Origin: Diphasiastrum complanatum
Taxonomy: Eukaryota > Streptophyta > Lycopodiopsida > Lycopodiales > Lycopodiaceae
NCBI GenBank assembly: GCA_029204225.1
Contig: CM055107.1
Coordinates: 17,878,718-17,942,717 of the forward strand
Direction: 5' to 3'
DNA: 64,000 nucleotides
Both the position numbers and the translations under genes were made by a program. The notes under the pieces were generated by a model. That model was not told the DNA's origin, searched no databases, and saw only the letters and a program-made list of their open reading frames with translations. Positions 48,547 through 59,225 of the stretch are shown one piece after another. Positions within the stretch are counted from its first letter, which is position 1; each line of letters starts with the position of its first letter.

Positions 48547-48801
48547 AAATCAATGATAAACTTCGTTGTTACACTTCTTAATTAGTGTGTACAATGTACT
48601 TTATTACTAGCTGTAACTAGCCGTTGGCTAGTCTAGTAGTCTACTTCTAGGTTCTCCCTCTCTATCAGGGTTCAGGATTTATATGTACATTTTACATTCA
48701 GTATGTAGTAGTGTGATAGATTGATAGTGCGTGTTCTTCTTTCGGCTTCTTTGGTGATTGCTTATGGTGAATGCTTGATGTTGCATATCTGATTATTGAC
48801 A
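48541..48801 (+). repeat. 3' LTR of copia G
   Basis: 261 bp, starts TGCTAGAAATCAATG (one change from TGTTAG) and ends ATTGACA; pair of 35992-36252. Followed by the target duplication GATTT. Confidence 0.95.
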
Positions 48802-49800
48802 GATTTTGTCCATTGGGGTGCCGCATTCCGCCCATTTGGTTTGTCGTAAACATGGCAAAAAATGGGCATTTACCCGAAGTGGTTGAGGACTGGTCACATA
48901 AGCCCTAATGGCCACAGGGTCACGTTCGAAAAGCTTTTGACGCCACTCTAGTTGTGGTAAGAGTGCGGAGAGTGCCTGCAGCTTGTTTTCCTTGATAGTT
49001 TGCGCTGAGAAGGATATCTGCCAACCTCCTCTTGAAGACTCGTGGGGATATTTGGATAAGAATTCGTTGATTTTTTCCTCCACGGACTTGGGGCGTCGGA
49101 AAGCCCGAGTGACAGATATAGTGTGCGAGCCTCTTGATGAGGAGGCTTGTCCTTCCCCGTGGCTATGGTTGGGACCCGTGTCCTAGCCTTGGTCTTGGCT
49201 CATATTTGTCTGTGCAGCATCAAAGAGAGGTGGCATTGAAATCACCACCGGGGTTGGTTGAGCCTTCTTCTCCATAAATTGTTGACAAGCCTTGAGGGCT
49301 TGTTTGGCCTGGGCGAGCTCTTGAGTTGCGCTGGCCCGGTATTTGTCGAACTTCGTCTGGTAGCTATTCAGAGTTTGACTATAAACCTGCACCTGTAGCC
49401 TGAAGAGATTTATCTTTGCTTGAGTTAGTGGCCTTGAGTCAAGTGTAAGTTGAGCTAACCAGATGAGTTTTTTACTTTGCAAGGCTTGCACCTCCTCCTC
49501 CAGACACGTATTTTCTGCTTCATATATGTGGAGTTGCACCTGGAGGGGGGCAAGCCATTGGGACGCTCCAGATTGAAGCTCTTGCACCTTGGTGGAGGCA
49601 TCTGTTAGTGCTTTGGAGAGGCTCTGGATATACTGGTTGAGGTCATTCTCCTTTTGCTGACTTTTGTAAACCGGTAATCTGTTGCATCCATGTTAGATCT
49701 GACTGTAGCTGACTCTCTGAAAGTTCTAATAGATATTTCGTAGTAGATCCATCAATTTTGGTGAAGTTTGCCCTTATTTTGCCATGGTTTCTAAGATCAA
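48802..49800 (-). pseudogene. Gypsy B extra 3' ORF, coiled-coil part
   Basis: Minus frame with one shift near 49660: KYLLELSESQLQSDLTWMQQ, then ENDLNQYIQSLSKALTDAST, a Gln/Leu/Glu-rich coiled coil ending about 49270, a stop near 49183, and a further frame with FLSKYPHESSRGGWQISFSA and ALLPQLEWRQKLFERD. It continues across copia G into 35556-35991. Coding follows integrase by about 220 bp, so it occupies the same place as the extra ORFs of gypsy A. Confidence 0.6.
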
Positions 49801-50022
49801 GGTCTCTAATCTACAAATTAGGGGCTTAATGGTGTAATCTGATGATCTGCTTTCCTCCTGATTCTATCTGGACTTGGATCCCTCTTGGATCTGGTTGGAT
49901 CTTCTCTGATCTTGCCAGATCTGGCTGGATTTAGCTTGATCTATCTTGATCTTCCTAGATCTAGTGGTGATGGCCTTGCAAATGAGCTTTTCGTAAATTT
50001 TCACCACCAACCTGGATCTGTC

Positions 50023-52239
50023 TCACAGGTGTGGCCAATATTTGTGCAACCGGCTTCTGTTGATGGATGTGTCGAAAGGTGTCCCATCTAGCCTCTCCAA
50101 ATTCACGGCTCCATGAAGAATTTCTTTGATTCGATAAGGACCTTCGCCTATGAATTTTAATTTCCCCTTGATCGCCTTGGTTTTATACATCATGACTAGA
50201 TCTCTGGATCGAAGATCTTTCCTTTGTAACCTGCAATCGTGCCATGCTTTGCGTCTTTCCTTTTCAGCTGTCAGTGCATGTATAGCTAGTAAGCGTGTTT
50301 CACAGAGTTTATGCAAAGCTTCGTGGCGTAATTGCAGAGACCTGCATTCATCAAGGCATTGCGTTGTGGCAATCCTGAATGAAGGGACTAAAAACTCTAC
50401 TAGCATTACAGCATCCTGACCATAAACCAATTGGAATGGCGTTTGATCAGTGCTTCCCTTATATGCTGTCCTGAATGCCCACAAAGCATCATGCAACTTG
50501 TGTTCCCAATCCGATCTGCTAGCTTCAACTATTTTTGTGAACACGCTACACAGGATCTTATTGGATGACTCCGCTTGCCCATCACCGCGAGGATAATAAG
50601 GCATATTGGTTCTATGGATCACAGAGAATTCCTCCAACAGGACCTTGATGGTCTCAATGATGAAATGTCTCCCGTGATCGTTGACTATCTCCACCAGGCA
50701 CCCAAAGAGCACAATGATGTTTTCATAGAGAAACTTGGTAGTAGTCCTAGCATCAGCTACTCTTACTGCCTTGGCTTCGACTCACTTGGTGAGGTAGTCG
50801 GTGGCCATGATTATATATCGGGCTTGGGTACTTCTTGCTGCAGGATGGATTGGACCAATATAATCCAATCCCCACTTTTCAGATGGTGCTTGGGCTAAGA
50901 CCGGGTGTAGAAGGTCATAATTTAGTCTCGTTGGTCTCCTTGCCCTTTGGCACACATCGCATTTCCTCAAGTATTCCGCTGTATCCTTATGATTTGTCGG
51001 CCACTAGCATCCTGATTGCAGGATCTTGCAAACTGTAATGTCGGATGCAAAATGACCTCCACCCATGCCTTCATGTGAAAGTGAAATGATTTGGCTGGCC
51101 TCATAAGGGAGAATACATCGCCGAAGAATCCCATCTGGTCCTCTTTGGTACAATTGGCCGGCAATCAACTAATAAGGTCGAGCTTTCAAGATCAATTTCT
51201 GCTGATCCGCCTTCGGTAGTGATTCGTCTGGTTGTTCCCTCATTAGATATTCAACTATGTCAACAACCCATTCCGGTATTGTGTCTACATAAAATAAGAC
51301 AACATCAAGTAGCTCATCGTTGGGTTGGGTTGCAACCTTCTTCCCCTTGATACACAATACATGATCTGCCATGTAGTGTTGTTTTCCCTTGCGAACTACC
51401 ATCCAAAAATCAAATTCTAACAAGAGAAGTAGCCATCGAGTGATTCTTCTTGTGTTGCAGGTTTTGTTAATGAGATAAAGCAAGGGTTGATGGTTCGTAT
51501 AAAAAACAAAGTGTGTGGCCATTAGGTAGTGCCGAAACTTCTTAACCGCATATATCATTGTCAGTGCTTCCCTCTCTGTGGCTGAATAATTCATTCATGT
51601 ATCATTGAGTTGTTGGCTTGCAAATCGGATCAAAAAATCCTTTCTGTGTTCTCCTGGCTGGGTTAAGACTGCTCCAACTGCATACTTCGATGCGTCCGTA
51701 TGCACATGAAACTCAATGGAACAATTGGGCGGGATTGGTGCTGAAACTTATGCATCTTTAAGTTTTTGAAAAGCCTTTAGGGCTTCCTCGCTCAAATGTG
51801 GACCCGTTGTGAGTTTGTAAATTGGTCGTGCTAACTCCGCAAAATCTAGAATGAAAATCCTATAATAGTTAGCATGACCCATAAAAATGTAGACCTCGCA
51901 GATCGTTCCTGGAGGTGGTAGATCAACAATGATCTTGAGTTTTGATAGGTTTGTGGCGATCCCATGTCTAGACACTATATGGCCAAGAATCAAGCCATGT
52001 GTAACCCAAAATTGACATTTTTCTGGATTCAAGGAGATTTGGAATTTGTGACATTTTTGTAGCACCTTCTTCAGATCGGATAAGTGTTTAGAGTTTGGCC
52101 CATGCACGCATAGATCGTCCAAGAAAATTTCCATAAATTTCTGCAAATACTCTTTGAATGCCGCCTGCATGACTCGCTGGAAAGTGCTTGGGGCATTGCA
52201 AAGTCCGAATGGCATCACCTTATAGGCATAGGTTCCCTA
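50023..52239 (-). pseudogene. Gypsy B RT (C-terminal part), RNase H and integrase
   Basis: From the copia F boundary: VMPFGLCNAPSTFQRVMQ, IFLDDLCVHG (RT box with DD intact), NPEKCQFWVTHGLILGH, RNase H NYSATEREALTMIYAVKKF, integrase zinc site LSHEGMGGGHF with CDVCQRARRP, KWGLDYIGPI, EIVNDHGRHF, GDGQAESSNKIL and WAFRTAYKGSTDQTPFQLVY, and a C-terminal domain ending SRLHKYWPHL. Stops near 51748, 51595, 51167 and 50782. The N-terminal half of RT and the protease are missing beyond copia F. Confidence 0.9.
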
Positions 52240-53283
52240 TGAAGAAACAAAATGTTTCTAACTACAAAGCCTTGCTAGCTTTCAGCCCTCAACCTGATGA
52301 AGATGTTCGCGAACACGAAAGTCAGAAGACACGAAACACGAAAAGTTTTGCAAACACGAAAGTCAAAGAAAACGAAGACGAATGGTTCGCGAACACGAAA
52401 GATTCACGAACGAGAATCTTTTGCAATCTAGCACGAGAATCTTTTGCGGTCCAGTACGAGAGAAAGGCAGATGAGCAAAACGAAACCAACGACGCGACAC
52501 GAAAAATGTTGCAAAACCCATTTTGCCCCTCACACTCCAAAGAGTATCAGCAAATATCACGCAAGTACCCAGAAGTACAGATATCTGATTTGATGGCATG
52601 ACGTCAGCAAATACACTTTAAGTCGTGGCTAGTTTGTCACTCTTGTAATTCCCTGATTAGTTGTAGATGCTTAATCACTCTAATCTTAGATTTACATAGA
52701 GCGACTATACTTACTAAATCATACTTGACATATAGATCAACAGAATACACATACAATGGAATGTAGCAGTCTGATGCTAGTAAGCAATCAAGACGAAATA
52801 CAAACAACAAGTCCGCCTGTGTGCGAGACGTGTTCTGTGATCAGGATCCATAGAGATTCAAAGTCCGCTAGTAAGCGATACATACATTTGTGAGAGAAGT
52901 GTATCTCTTTCATGCCAACACACGACGTGGATATGCATGCAGTGCTTGAAGAATCAGAGAAGGAAAATCAATAGACGATATTATAGCCTTTGCGCACATG
53001 TCAATTTTCTGGTTGTGTCTGATCTTGAATGCAAATGCTTCTACTGTCATTTGTATGTCTGAGTTTTTTTTGTTTATTTGAATTCCGCACCTTGGTTGAA
53101 ACTATGTTGAATGCTGCATAAATTTTATAAACGTAGATCAGCAGTGCCTGACTACATTCTGGAGGACTGTAGGAGTGATTCAGCTGGTAGTGTCCAACGA
53201 TCGCACAATTGCAAGAGGATCGTGGTCCCTTCGTGTTCGCGACAGTTTTGCTTTCCCAAAAGCTTCGCGACTGATTCTCATCA
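52240..53283 (+). repeat. 5' LTR of copia F
   Basis: About 1044 bp. The first 120 bp match 57621-57742. It holds six copies of CACGAAA between about 52313 and 52505, a cluster that could be a U3 regulatory array. Confidence 0.85.
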
Positions 53284-53400
53284 GTGGTATCAGAGCCTAC
53301 CTATCTTGTTATAGTTTGACATAACTGAGAAGCTATCAGATCCAAGAGGCCAAGCATTCAGAAAAACAACCATCAACAAGGGAACAGACTTCAAGAAGCA

Positions 53401-54830
53401 ATGGCTTCAATCAGCAGCATGCAAAGCAAGATCTGCACAGTACTTGATTCTTCAGGATCTAACTTTCTAGCCTGGAAAGTTAAGACATCATTGATACTCA
53501 AGGGCGAAGGACTATTTCCCTGGGTGGATGGCACAGAAGAAATGCCTACGACAACAGACAAGGAGCTATGCGAATGGAGGGAGAAAAATGACAAGGCAGT
53601 AGCTTGCTATCATCTTCCATCGAAGATAGTCTCACACTTGACCTGGCTATACTCTCCAAAGCTAAGAAGATGTGGGATGCATTGCTCACAAGATTTCAGA
53701 CAAAATCAAGAAGTCAAATCATGATGCTAGAAGATCAGCTGACGAATTTGCAATGGGATGAAAAAGACCTCACTTCCTTCATAAGAAAGATGAAGGATCT
53801 GTCTTTGTCACTACATAATTCTGGAGCAGAGAACGTTGTGTCAGCTGAGAAGCAGCTCACGTACCTATTGAGAGCCTTACCTAGATCATTCAAGACGACA
53901 AGAACCCTGCTCGCAAAAGATCCTACCATGAACCTCAAAAAGACGATTGTCAAGATTCGAGAGGAAGTCGAGGCCAGAGAACATCTTGATCACAAAGATG
54001 GTTCTGACCAGACCCTCTACGACAACAAAGAAAAATCCAAAAAGCAATTTAAGCCTAAGAGGGAGTCGAATTAGAGGCACGATCGTGACCAGCAAGCAGA
54101 GGGGACCAACAAGAGCAACTGGAAGAGCAAAGGGAGGTCAAAACAACAAGGTGCAGATAAGAAGACTTGCATGAGATGCAGAAGAGACGGACATACAGTA
54201 GATACATGTTGGCTCAATCCCAAGATTGAGTGTTTACATTGCCATAAGAAGGGTCACACAGCCGAGGATTGCCACTAGAACCCGAAAAACAAATCAACAC
54301 AGAACAGACAAGAGAATAGCAATAGTTCATCCTATGTCAAAGAGCCTGAGAGCTCGAAAATGGGCGAAGAAAGAACGAACAGAAATTGTTCGACCGCCTA
54401 TATCTGTGAAGATGTGTGTGCAGCATCAACATCCGACACACATGAGGTGATCCTAGATTCAGGAGCCACTTCACACTTCGTGACATCAAGATGAATAATG
54501 TCTGATTTCAGACGTGTAGATCCCTCAAGATTCATAGTTCTTGGAGATGGATCTAGACATCAAGTGAACGGTATTGGTTCACTATGGCTCAACACCAATG
54601 GCAGAGACAGATGACTCAAAAATGTTCTGTTCATGCCTACTCTGCAAAAGACTTGCTCTCTATAGCAAGAATAGTAGATGCAGGGATGTGTGTGATGTTT
54701 TTTGACGAAGCATGCAACGTGATTGACGCCAGTACCAGTACTTTTGATGGCTCAAGGCAGAAGGAAAGGAAACCTATATCATCTGAAGGTGTGACTACCT
54801 GCAGATCAGGAGCATCAGGCTCATGATTGA
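53401..54830 (+). pseudogene. Copia F gag and protease
   Basis: MASISSMQSKICTVLDSSGS (53401) then FLAWKVKTSLILKGEG; after a frameshift LEDQLTNLQWDEKDLTSFIR and QLTYLLRALPRSFKTTRTLL. Two knuckles CMRCRRDGHTVDTC and CLHCHKKGHTAEDC, then protease VILDSGATSHFVTS (catalytic DSG intact) and LGDGSRHQVNGIGSLW. Stops near 54072, 54276 and 54493. Similar in layout (double knuckle) to the deleted copia element at 30703. Confidence 0.88.
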
Positions 54831-54837
54831 GAAGATT

Positions 54838-55550
54838 TTTAGATTTCACACGTGTGGGGAATGTCCACAAGTTTGATGGATCTAATTAAGCTTTGTGATT
54901 AGCACAGTAACCTGATTCTAGATTGATTAGCAAGATCTAGTTCAAAAGAAATGGCTTAACCATAATCTAGCATGCTAAGCAACTGAATATGATAGCAATG
55001 AATCAATAATGAGCAAAAGTACAAGATATCAATGTATAAGCATTAGAGACAACAAGAGTTAGAGAGAGAAAAGTAGAGAGATAACAAGCAAAATAGTTTA
55101 GATCCAAAATGACATGAGATAGCTACAAAACTTTGGTTCTTCATCAATCATTGTGAGGAGAGCTACACATATTTATGGAGTTTGAGGTAGCTTGAGGTAG
55201 AACCACATCCATCCATTACAAAATGACATCTAAAGTGACGTCTAGAGTCTATGTGACATTTGTCACTTGTCATGCATAAAATTCTACCAACTTTTTACAA
55301 GAGTACTAGTTCTAACTAGAAATGTCCAAATCATCATGCATGTGTCCATTACACTTTGTGCATGCCTTGCATGTCACTAAGGATCACTTACAATTAATGC
55401 ATGTGAATTGCCACGAGTTTTTACAAGCATGACTTTGCTATTCTATGTCTACAAACTATATGTAAGTTGTATTCATCAATCTAGATATTACGAAACCATG
55501 CAACTCGAGTTCTATGTAGGCCAAACTTGGCATTTTGCATTAATGAGCTA
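54838..55550. mobile_element. LTR-like insertion inside copia F
   Basis: Protease sequence stops near 54830 and the end of integrase resumes near 55555. The sequence between is non-coding, begins near TTTCACACGTGTGGGGAATG and TCCAC, as the LTR at 4859 does (TTCACACGTGTGGACTGTCC), and looks like a solo or partial LTR of a related family. The integrase core of copia F is missing at this place. Exact borders and target duplication were not found. Confidence 0.5.
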
Positions 55551-55554
55551 CCAT

Positions 55555-57574
55555 GATGCCCTACTCGAAAGCTCCAAGGGCACTATGGGCTGAAGCAGTA
55601 GCTATAGCCGCATACATCTAGAACAAAACATGCAAGTCTGGTGTCCCTCACACGACACCACATGAGCTATGGTGGGGTAGAAAGCCCAACCTGTCTCACG
55701 TCATAATCTTTGGCTGTGCAGCTTATTCACATATCCTTGATAAGCTTCGAAAAAAGCTCAATGAGAAAGTCGAGCAGAGATTTATGGTAGGTTATGACAA
55801 CAACTCGTCATACTACAAAGTCTACATGCCAGACACGAACACTGTGAAAACAATGAGAGATGTCAGACTCGATGAGAGCAAGACAATGGCCAATGACGAC
55901 CCAAACGAAGATTTTTGAGTCGTCTCCCATTCGAGTGACGAATCTGACGAAGAAATATTCGAGAGGCAACCTGCCGCCACAGCTCCTGTAAACCAAGATG
56001 GTTTCGGATCAAGCAGAGCAGACAAAGACAAAGGCATAGCTGTTCCAGGAGGATCTCCCAGAAGGTCGACAAGACCATGAAGAGCGCCAGCAAGATATGT
56101 GCCAGACAGCTCAGCTTTCACATCAGAAGAGTTTTGCGGGTTTAGTGGTGAACCGCAAACTTTCGAGGAAGCAATTGATAGTCCAAAAAATGACAGATGG
56201 ATCCAAGCCATGAACGAAGAGATGGAGTCCATGAGGAAGAACCAGGTATGGACGTTGGAGCCATTATCACATAAGCACAAGTCTGTCAAATGCAAATGGG
56301 TCTTCAAGCTCAAATATGGACCAGATGGAAATGTAATGAAATACAAGGCAAGAATGGTAGCAAAAGGTTTCTCTCAGAGATACGGTAGGACGAGAAGACA
56401 GCCTTCTTGCATGGTGAACTAGACGAAGAGGTCTACATGGATCAACCCCCAGGATATGTCTCAAATTCACTTCCTGACTATGCATGCAAAATGCATAGAA
56501 GCATTTACGGTCTGAAATAATCAGCCCGACAATGGTACAAGAAGAAAGATCAAGTCTTGAAATCATTAAGATTCAAGCCTTCGTTGGCTGATTCCAATGT
56601 ATATGTCAAAGTTATAGATGGGCAAATCATCGTAGTGGCTGTATATGTGGATGACACATTGATACTTTGTAGGAGTGAACAACTAATTGCTGAAGTAAAG
56701 GCAGACATCTCCAAACATTTCGAGATAGTGGATCTGGGAGAAGCCAGGTGTTACCTAGGCTTACAAATTGAAAGGGACTACGAGGGAGGTAAGTTATACC
56801 TTCACCAGTCCAGATACACCTTGAAGATCCTAGAGGACTTTGGGATGCTGAACTGCAAAGGAGCAAAAACTCCAATGCTCGCAAGGACGGTGCTGGAAAG
56901 TGATGACTGTCCAAAGACTGAAGAAGAGAGAGCTCACACCTTACAAGAAGCTGATAGGATCACTGATATACCTTGCAGACAACACACGTCCTGATATTGC
57001 TTATGTAGTATTCAGGATGAGCCAATTCTGCACGAATCCAGGCTCAACACATTGGAAGATTGCAAAACAAATTTTGCAATATCTTCAATTCACGAGGGAT
57101 TATGGCTTGTGTTATTGTCGTGATGCAGGTTTCAGGATACTTTCCTACAGTGATGCCAACTGGGCATCTCTCAAAGACGATTGTAAAAGCGTCTCAGGAG
57201 GATGCACCATCGCATCAGGAGCATCAGTTCTCTGGGTCAGCAACAAGCAGACCGTTGTAGCCCAGTCATCTTGCGAAGTAGAGTACATTGTAGCAGCAAA
57301 GATGGCCAACGAGATAATCTGGCTAAGGCAGTTTCTGGACGAATTGGGCGAAACAAGGAACGAGCCTCTGGTCTTGCAGATGGACAACACCTCTACAATA
57401 CACCTGACAAAAGATCTCGTGTTCCATCTTAGAATGAAGCATATTGCGATCAAGTATCACTTGATCAGGGATATAATTGAAAAAAAGATGTTGCAGACCA
57501 CCTTCATCAGAACGAAAGACATGGTTGCTGACATCTTCACCAAAGCCCTAGACAAAGGACTCTTTGAGAGATAG
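55555..57574 (+). pseudogene. Copia F integrase tail, RT and RNase H
   Basis: LWAEAVAIAAYI (integrase end), GCAAYSHILDKLRKKL, WIQAMNEEMESMRKNQVWTL, CKWVFKLKYGPDGNVMKYKA, then a deletion of about 40 residues to [31 protein letters not shown] (RT box intact), YLGLQIERDYEGGKLYLHQS, and RNase H with AQSSCEVEYIVA, MDNTSTIHLTKD, KHIAIKYHLI and MVADIFTKALDK. Stops near 55917, 56079 and 56518, frameshifts near 56390 and 56930. 56900-57574 is open. Confidence 0.9.
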
Positions 57575-57743
57575 AGGAGCAGTCTCGGGATCATAAAGCT
57601 ATCATGCTTTCAGAGGGAGCTGAAGAAACAACATATTTCTAACTACAAAGCCTTGTTAGATTTCAGCCCTCAACATGACAAAAATGTTCGCAAACACGAA
57701 ATTCAGAAGACACGAAACACGAAAAGTTTCGCAAGCACGAAAA

Positions 57744-58180
57744 AGCTGAGGTGGTACTGGCATCTCTGGTTCTGTCATTGTCAAGTTTATGTGGGCCACT
57801 TGTTGATTGGTTGGCCCAGATGTGGTGCAGGTAAGGCCATGCACTGTTGATTATTTGGTGCGTTGTACCTCGGTGCCGCATTTGATGCCCCTTGATGATA
57901 TGGATAAGAAGTTTGATAAGAACTCCTCTTCTGTTTGAAAATCCGGGGGTTAAATGGGCAATAGGCCGTATCGTGCGATGTTGCGTGTTGCACAAATGGC
58001 AAAATCTATGGGTCAGTCTCAAATTTTGCTTTAAGACTGGGCACTAGTTCGTTGTATGGTTTTGTGTGTTGTTCACTGATTCACTGAATTTGTGAACACA
58101 TTCTTTTTATCTCTGTCTTCTTCTTGGATTACTTTACTTCTGTTGTTACGGTTCTTTGTGGTTCTTCTTCTTATTAGAAC
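57744..58180 (-). pseudogene. Gypsy B gag C-terminal fragment with zinc site
   Basis: Across two minus frames: TTHKTIQRTSAQS, CHLCNTQH and DTAYCPFNPRIF, which together give a Cys-Cys-His-Cys cluster, then a Pro/Gln-rich tail and MTEPEMPVP. Position (upstream of RT on the same strand) and composition fit the gag end of element B. Bounded on both sides by other elements. Confidence 0.5.
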
Positions 58181-59225
58181 TGTTACAGAGCAAAAGCATT
58201 ACTCAGGCTTAAACATGTATTCTCAGCCTGTCAGTGGGTAACTCCAATCCGATACTCAGCTACATATGTAACCAAACAAAGCTCAAGAAGATCAACGTTC
58301 AATACAGAAAGAAATCCTACCACTAGCTACTAAATCAGAAAACCAAATTAACTACTGAAACAAGAAACAAGATTCAAGAAACTAATTCCTAACAGAATTT
58401 TAACAATCTAAGAATCAAGAAACACTCATCACTTGATGCTTAGACTACTTAGGAACAATCAAGAACTGGGTTGTAAGGGAGTATGCAAGATCTATACCAC
58501 AAACCAGCCTATCTAGTTTACTTGAATGCTGATTACTACAAGATTCCACAAACAAGAACTGAATGTATTTGCAATCCAATTATTTATGTATCAATCTTAT
58601 AAGACTAACTTAGTTTTTTTTAATTCTTTGGCAGATTGCAAATCCACAACTAAGCAAGAAACAAGAAACAAGAACATAGTTAATCCACAATGCAAAGGAA
58701 TCAAGCATGCTCATAGAAATCTCACTCAAGAGCATTGCCATGAAGAAGGATCTAAGCTATCATCAAGAACTCATGGAGGATCCTCTTTATTTGCTCAAGA
58801 GAACTTGACAACACAATCAAAGCTCCCTCACAAGAGAGGGGGGCCCTTAAATAAGCAAGAAGGCTGCCCATGTGGAGCCCATGTGGCAATTCCACTAAAT
58901 CAGAATTACATGTGGAATTTGCCCTTCCACTAAGGGTCACCATCAAAAGGTGGCTCACTCTAACTAATTTAAGGGGGGTCTACCTTTATTTACAATGCCT
59001 AGAAAACATTACTACCTCCTACATGGTCATTCCTTCTTTGGGATACACCATGTAGGCTCACATAGTTAACTCACTGTCTTCCTAGCTAGTATTTCCTCAG
59101 CTCTCATGCTCGACTCTCAGCTTCTTCTACTCTCTTCCTTCTGAGACCTCCTCGGTCATGGGTGAGAGATAACTTGTGTCTTCAACTTGGCTCAGCACTT
59201 GGAGATTCTCTAGAATCTGCTAACA
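58181..59225 (-). repeat. LTR of minus-strand element D
   Basis: On the minus strand it begins TGTTAGCAGATTC (59225) after a purine-rich AGATTAGGGGTGGATAA and ends TCTGTAACA (58181), giving TGTTA...TAACA ends and about 1045 bp. The purine tract marks it as the 3' LTR of an element whose body lies to the right. The flanks (AGAAC and TTATC) are not duplicates, which argues against a solo LTR. No partner copy in the window. Confidence 0.55.

Larger units (their letters stand above)
35992..48801 (+). mobile_element. Ty1/copia element G, host of gypsy A
   Basis: LTRs of 261 bp at 35992-36252 and 48541-48801, flanked by a perfect TSD GATTT (35987-35991 and 48802-48806). tRNA-Met primer site TGGTATCAGAGC follows the 5' LTR at 36253. 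The coding region is internally deleted and also split by gypsy A (about 37628-47318). It sits inside the extra ORF of gypsy B; the B frame is restored when G is removed. Confidence 0.95.
52240..57742 (+). mobile_element. Ty1/copia element F
   Basis: 5' LTR 52240-53283 (TGAAGAAACAA...TCATCA), tRNA-Met primer site TGGTATCAGAGCC (from 53285), gag-pol, purine tract CAGAGGGAGC (57611-57620), and the first ~122 bp of a 3' LTR (57621-57742). The rest of the 3' LTR and the adjacent protease and RT N-terminus of gypsy B are missing, which suggests one deletion took both. An LTR-like piece (54838-55550) interrupts its own coding region. Confidence 0.9.

Noticed and set aside
58181-59225. Solo LTR inserted in gypsy B gag
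   Set aside because: The flanking 5-mers (AGAAC and TTATC) differ, and a purine tract adjoins the LTR on one side, so a 3' LTR of a longer element fits better.
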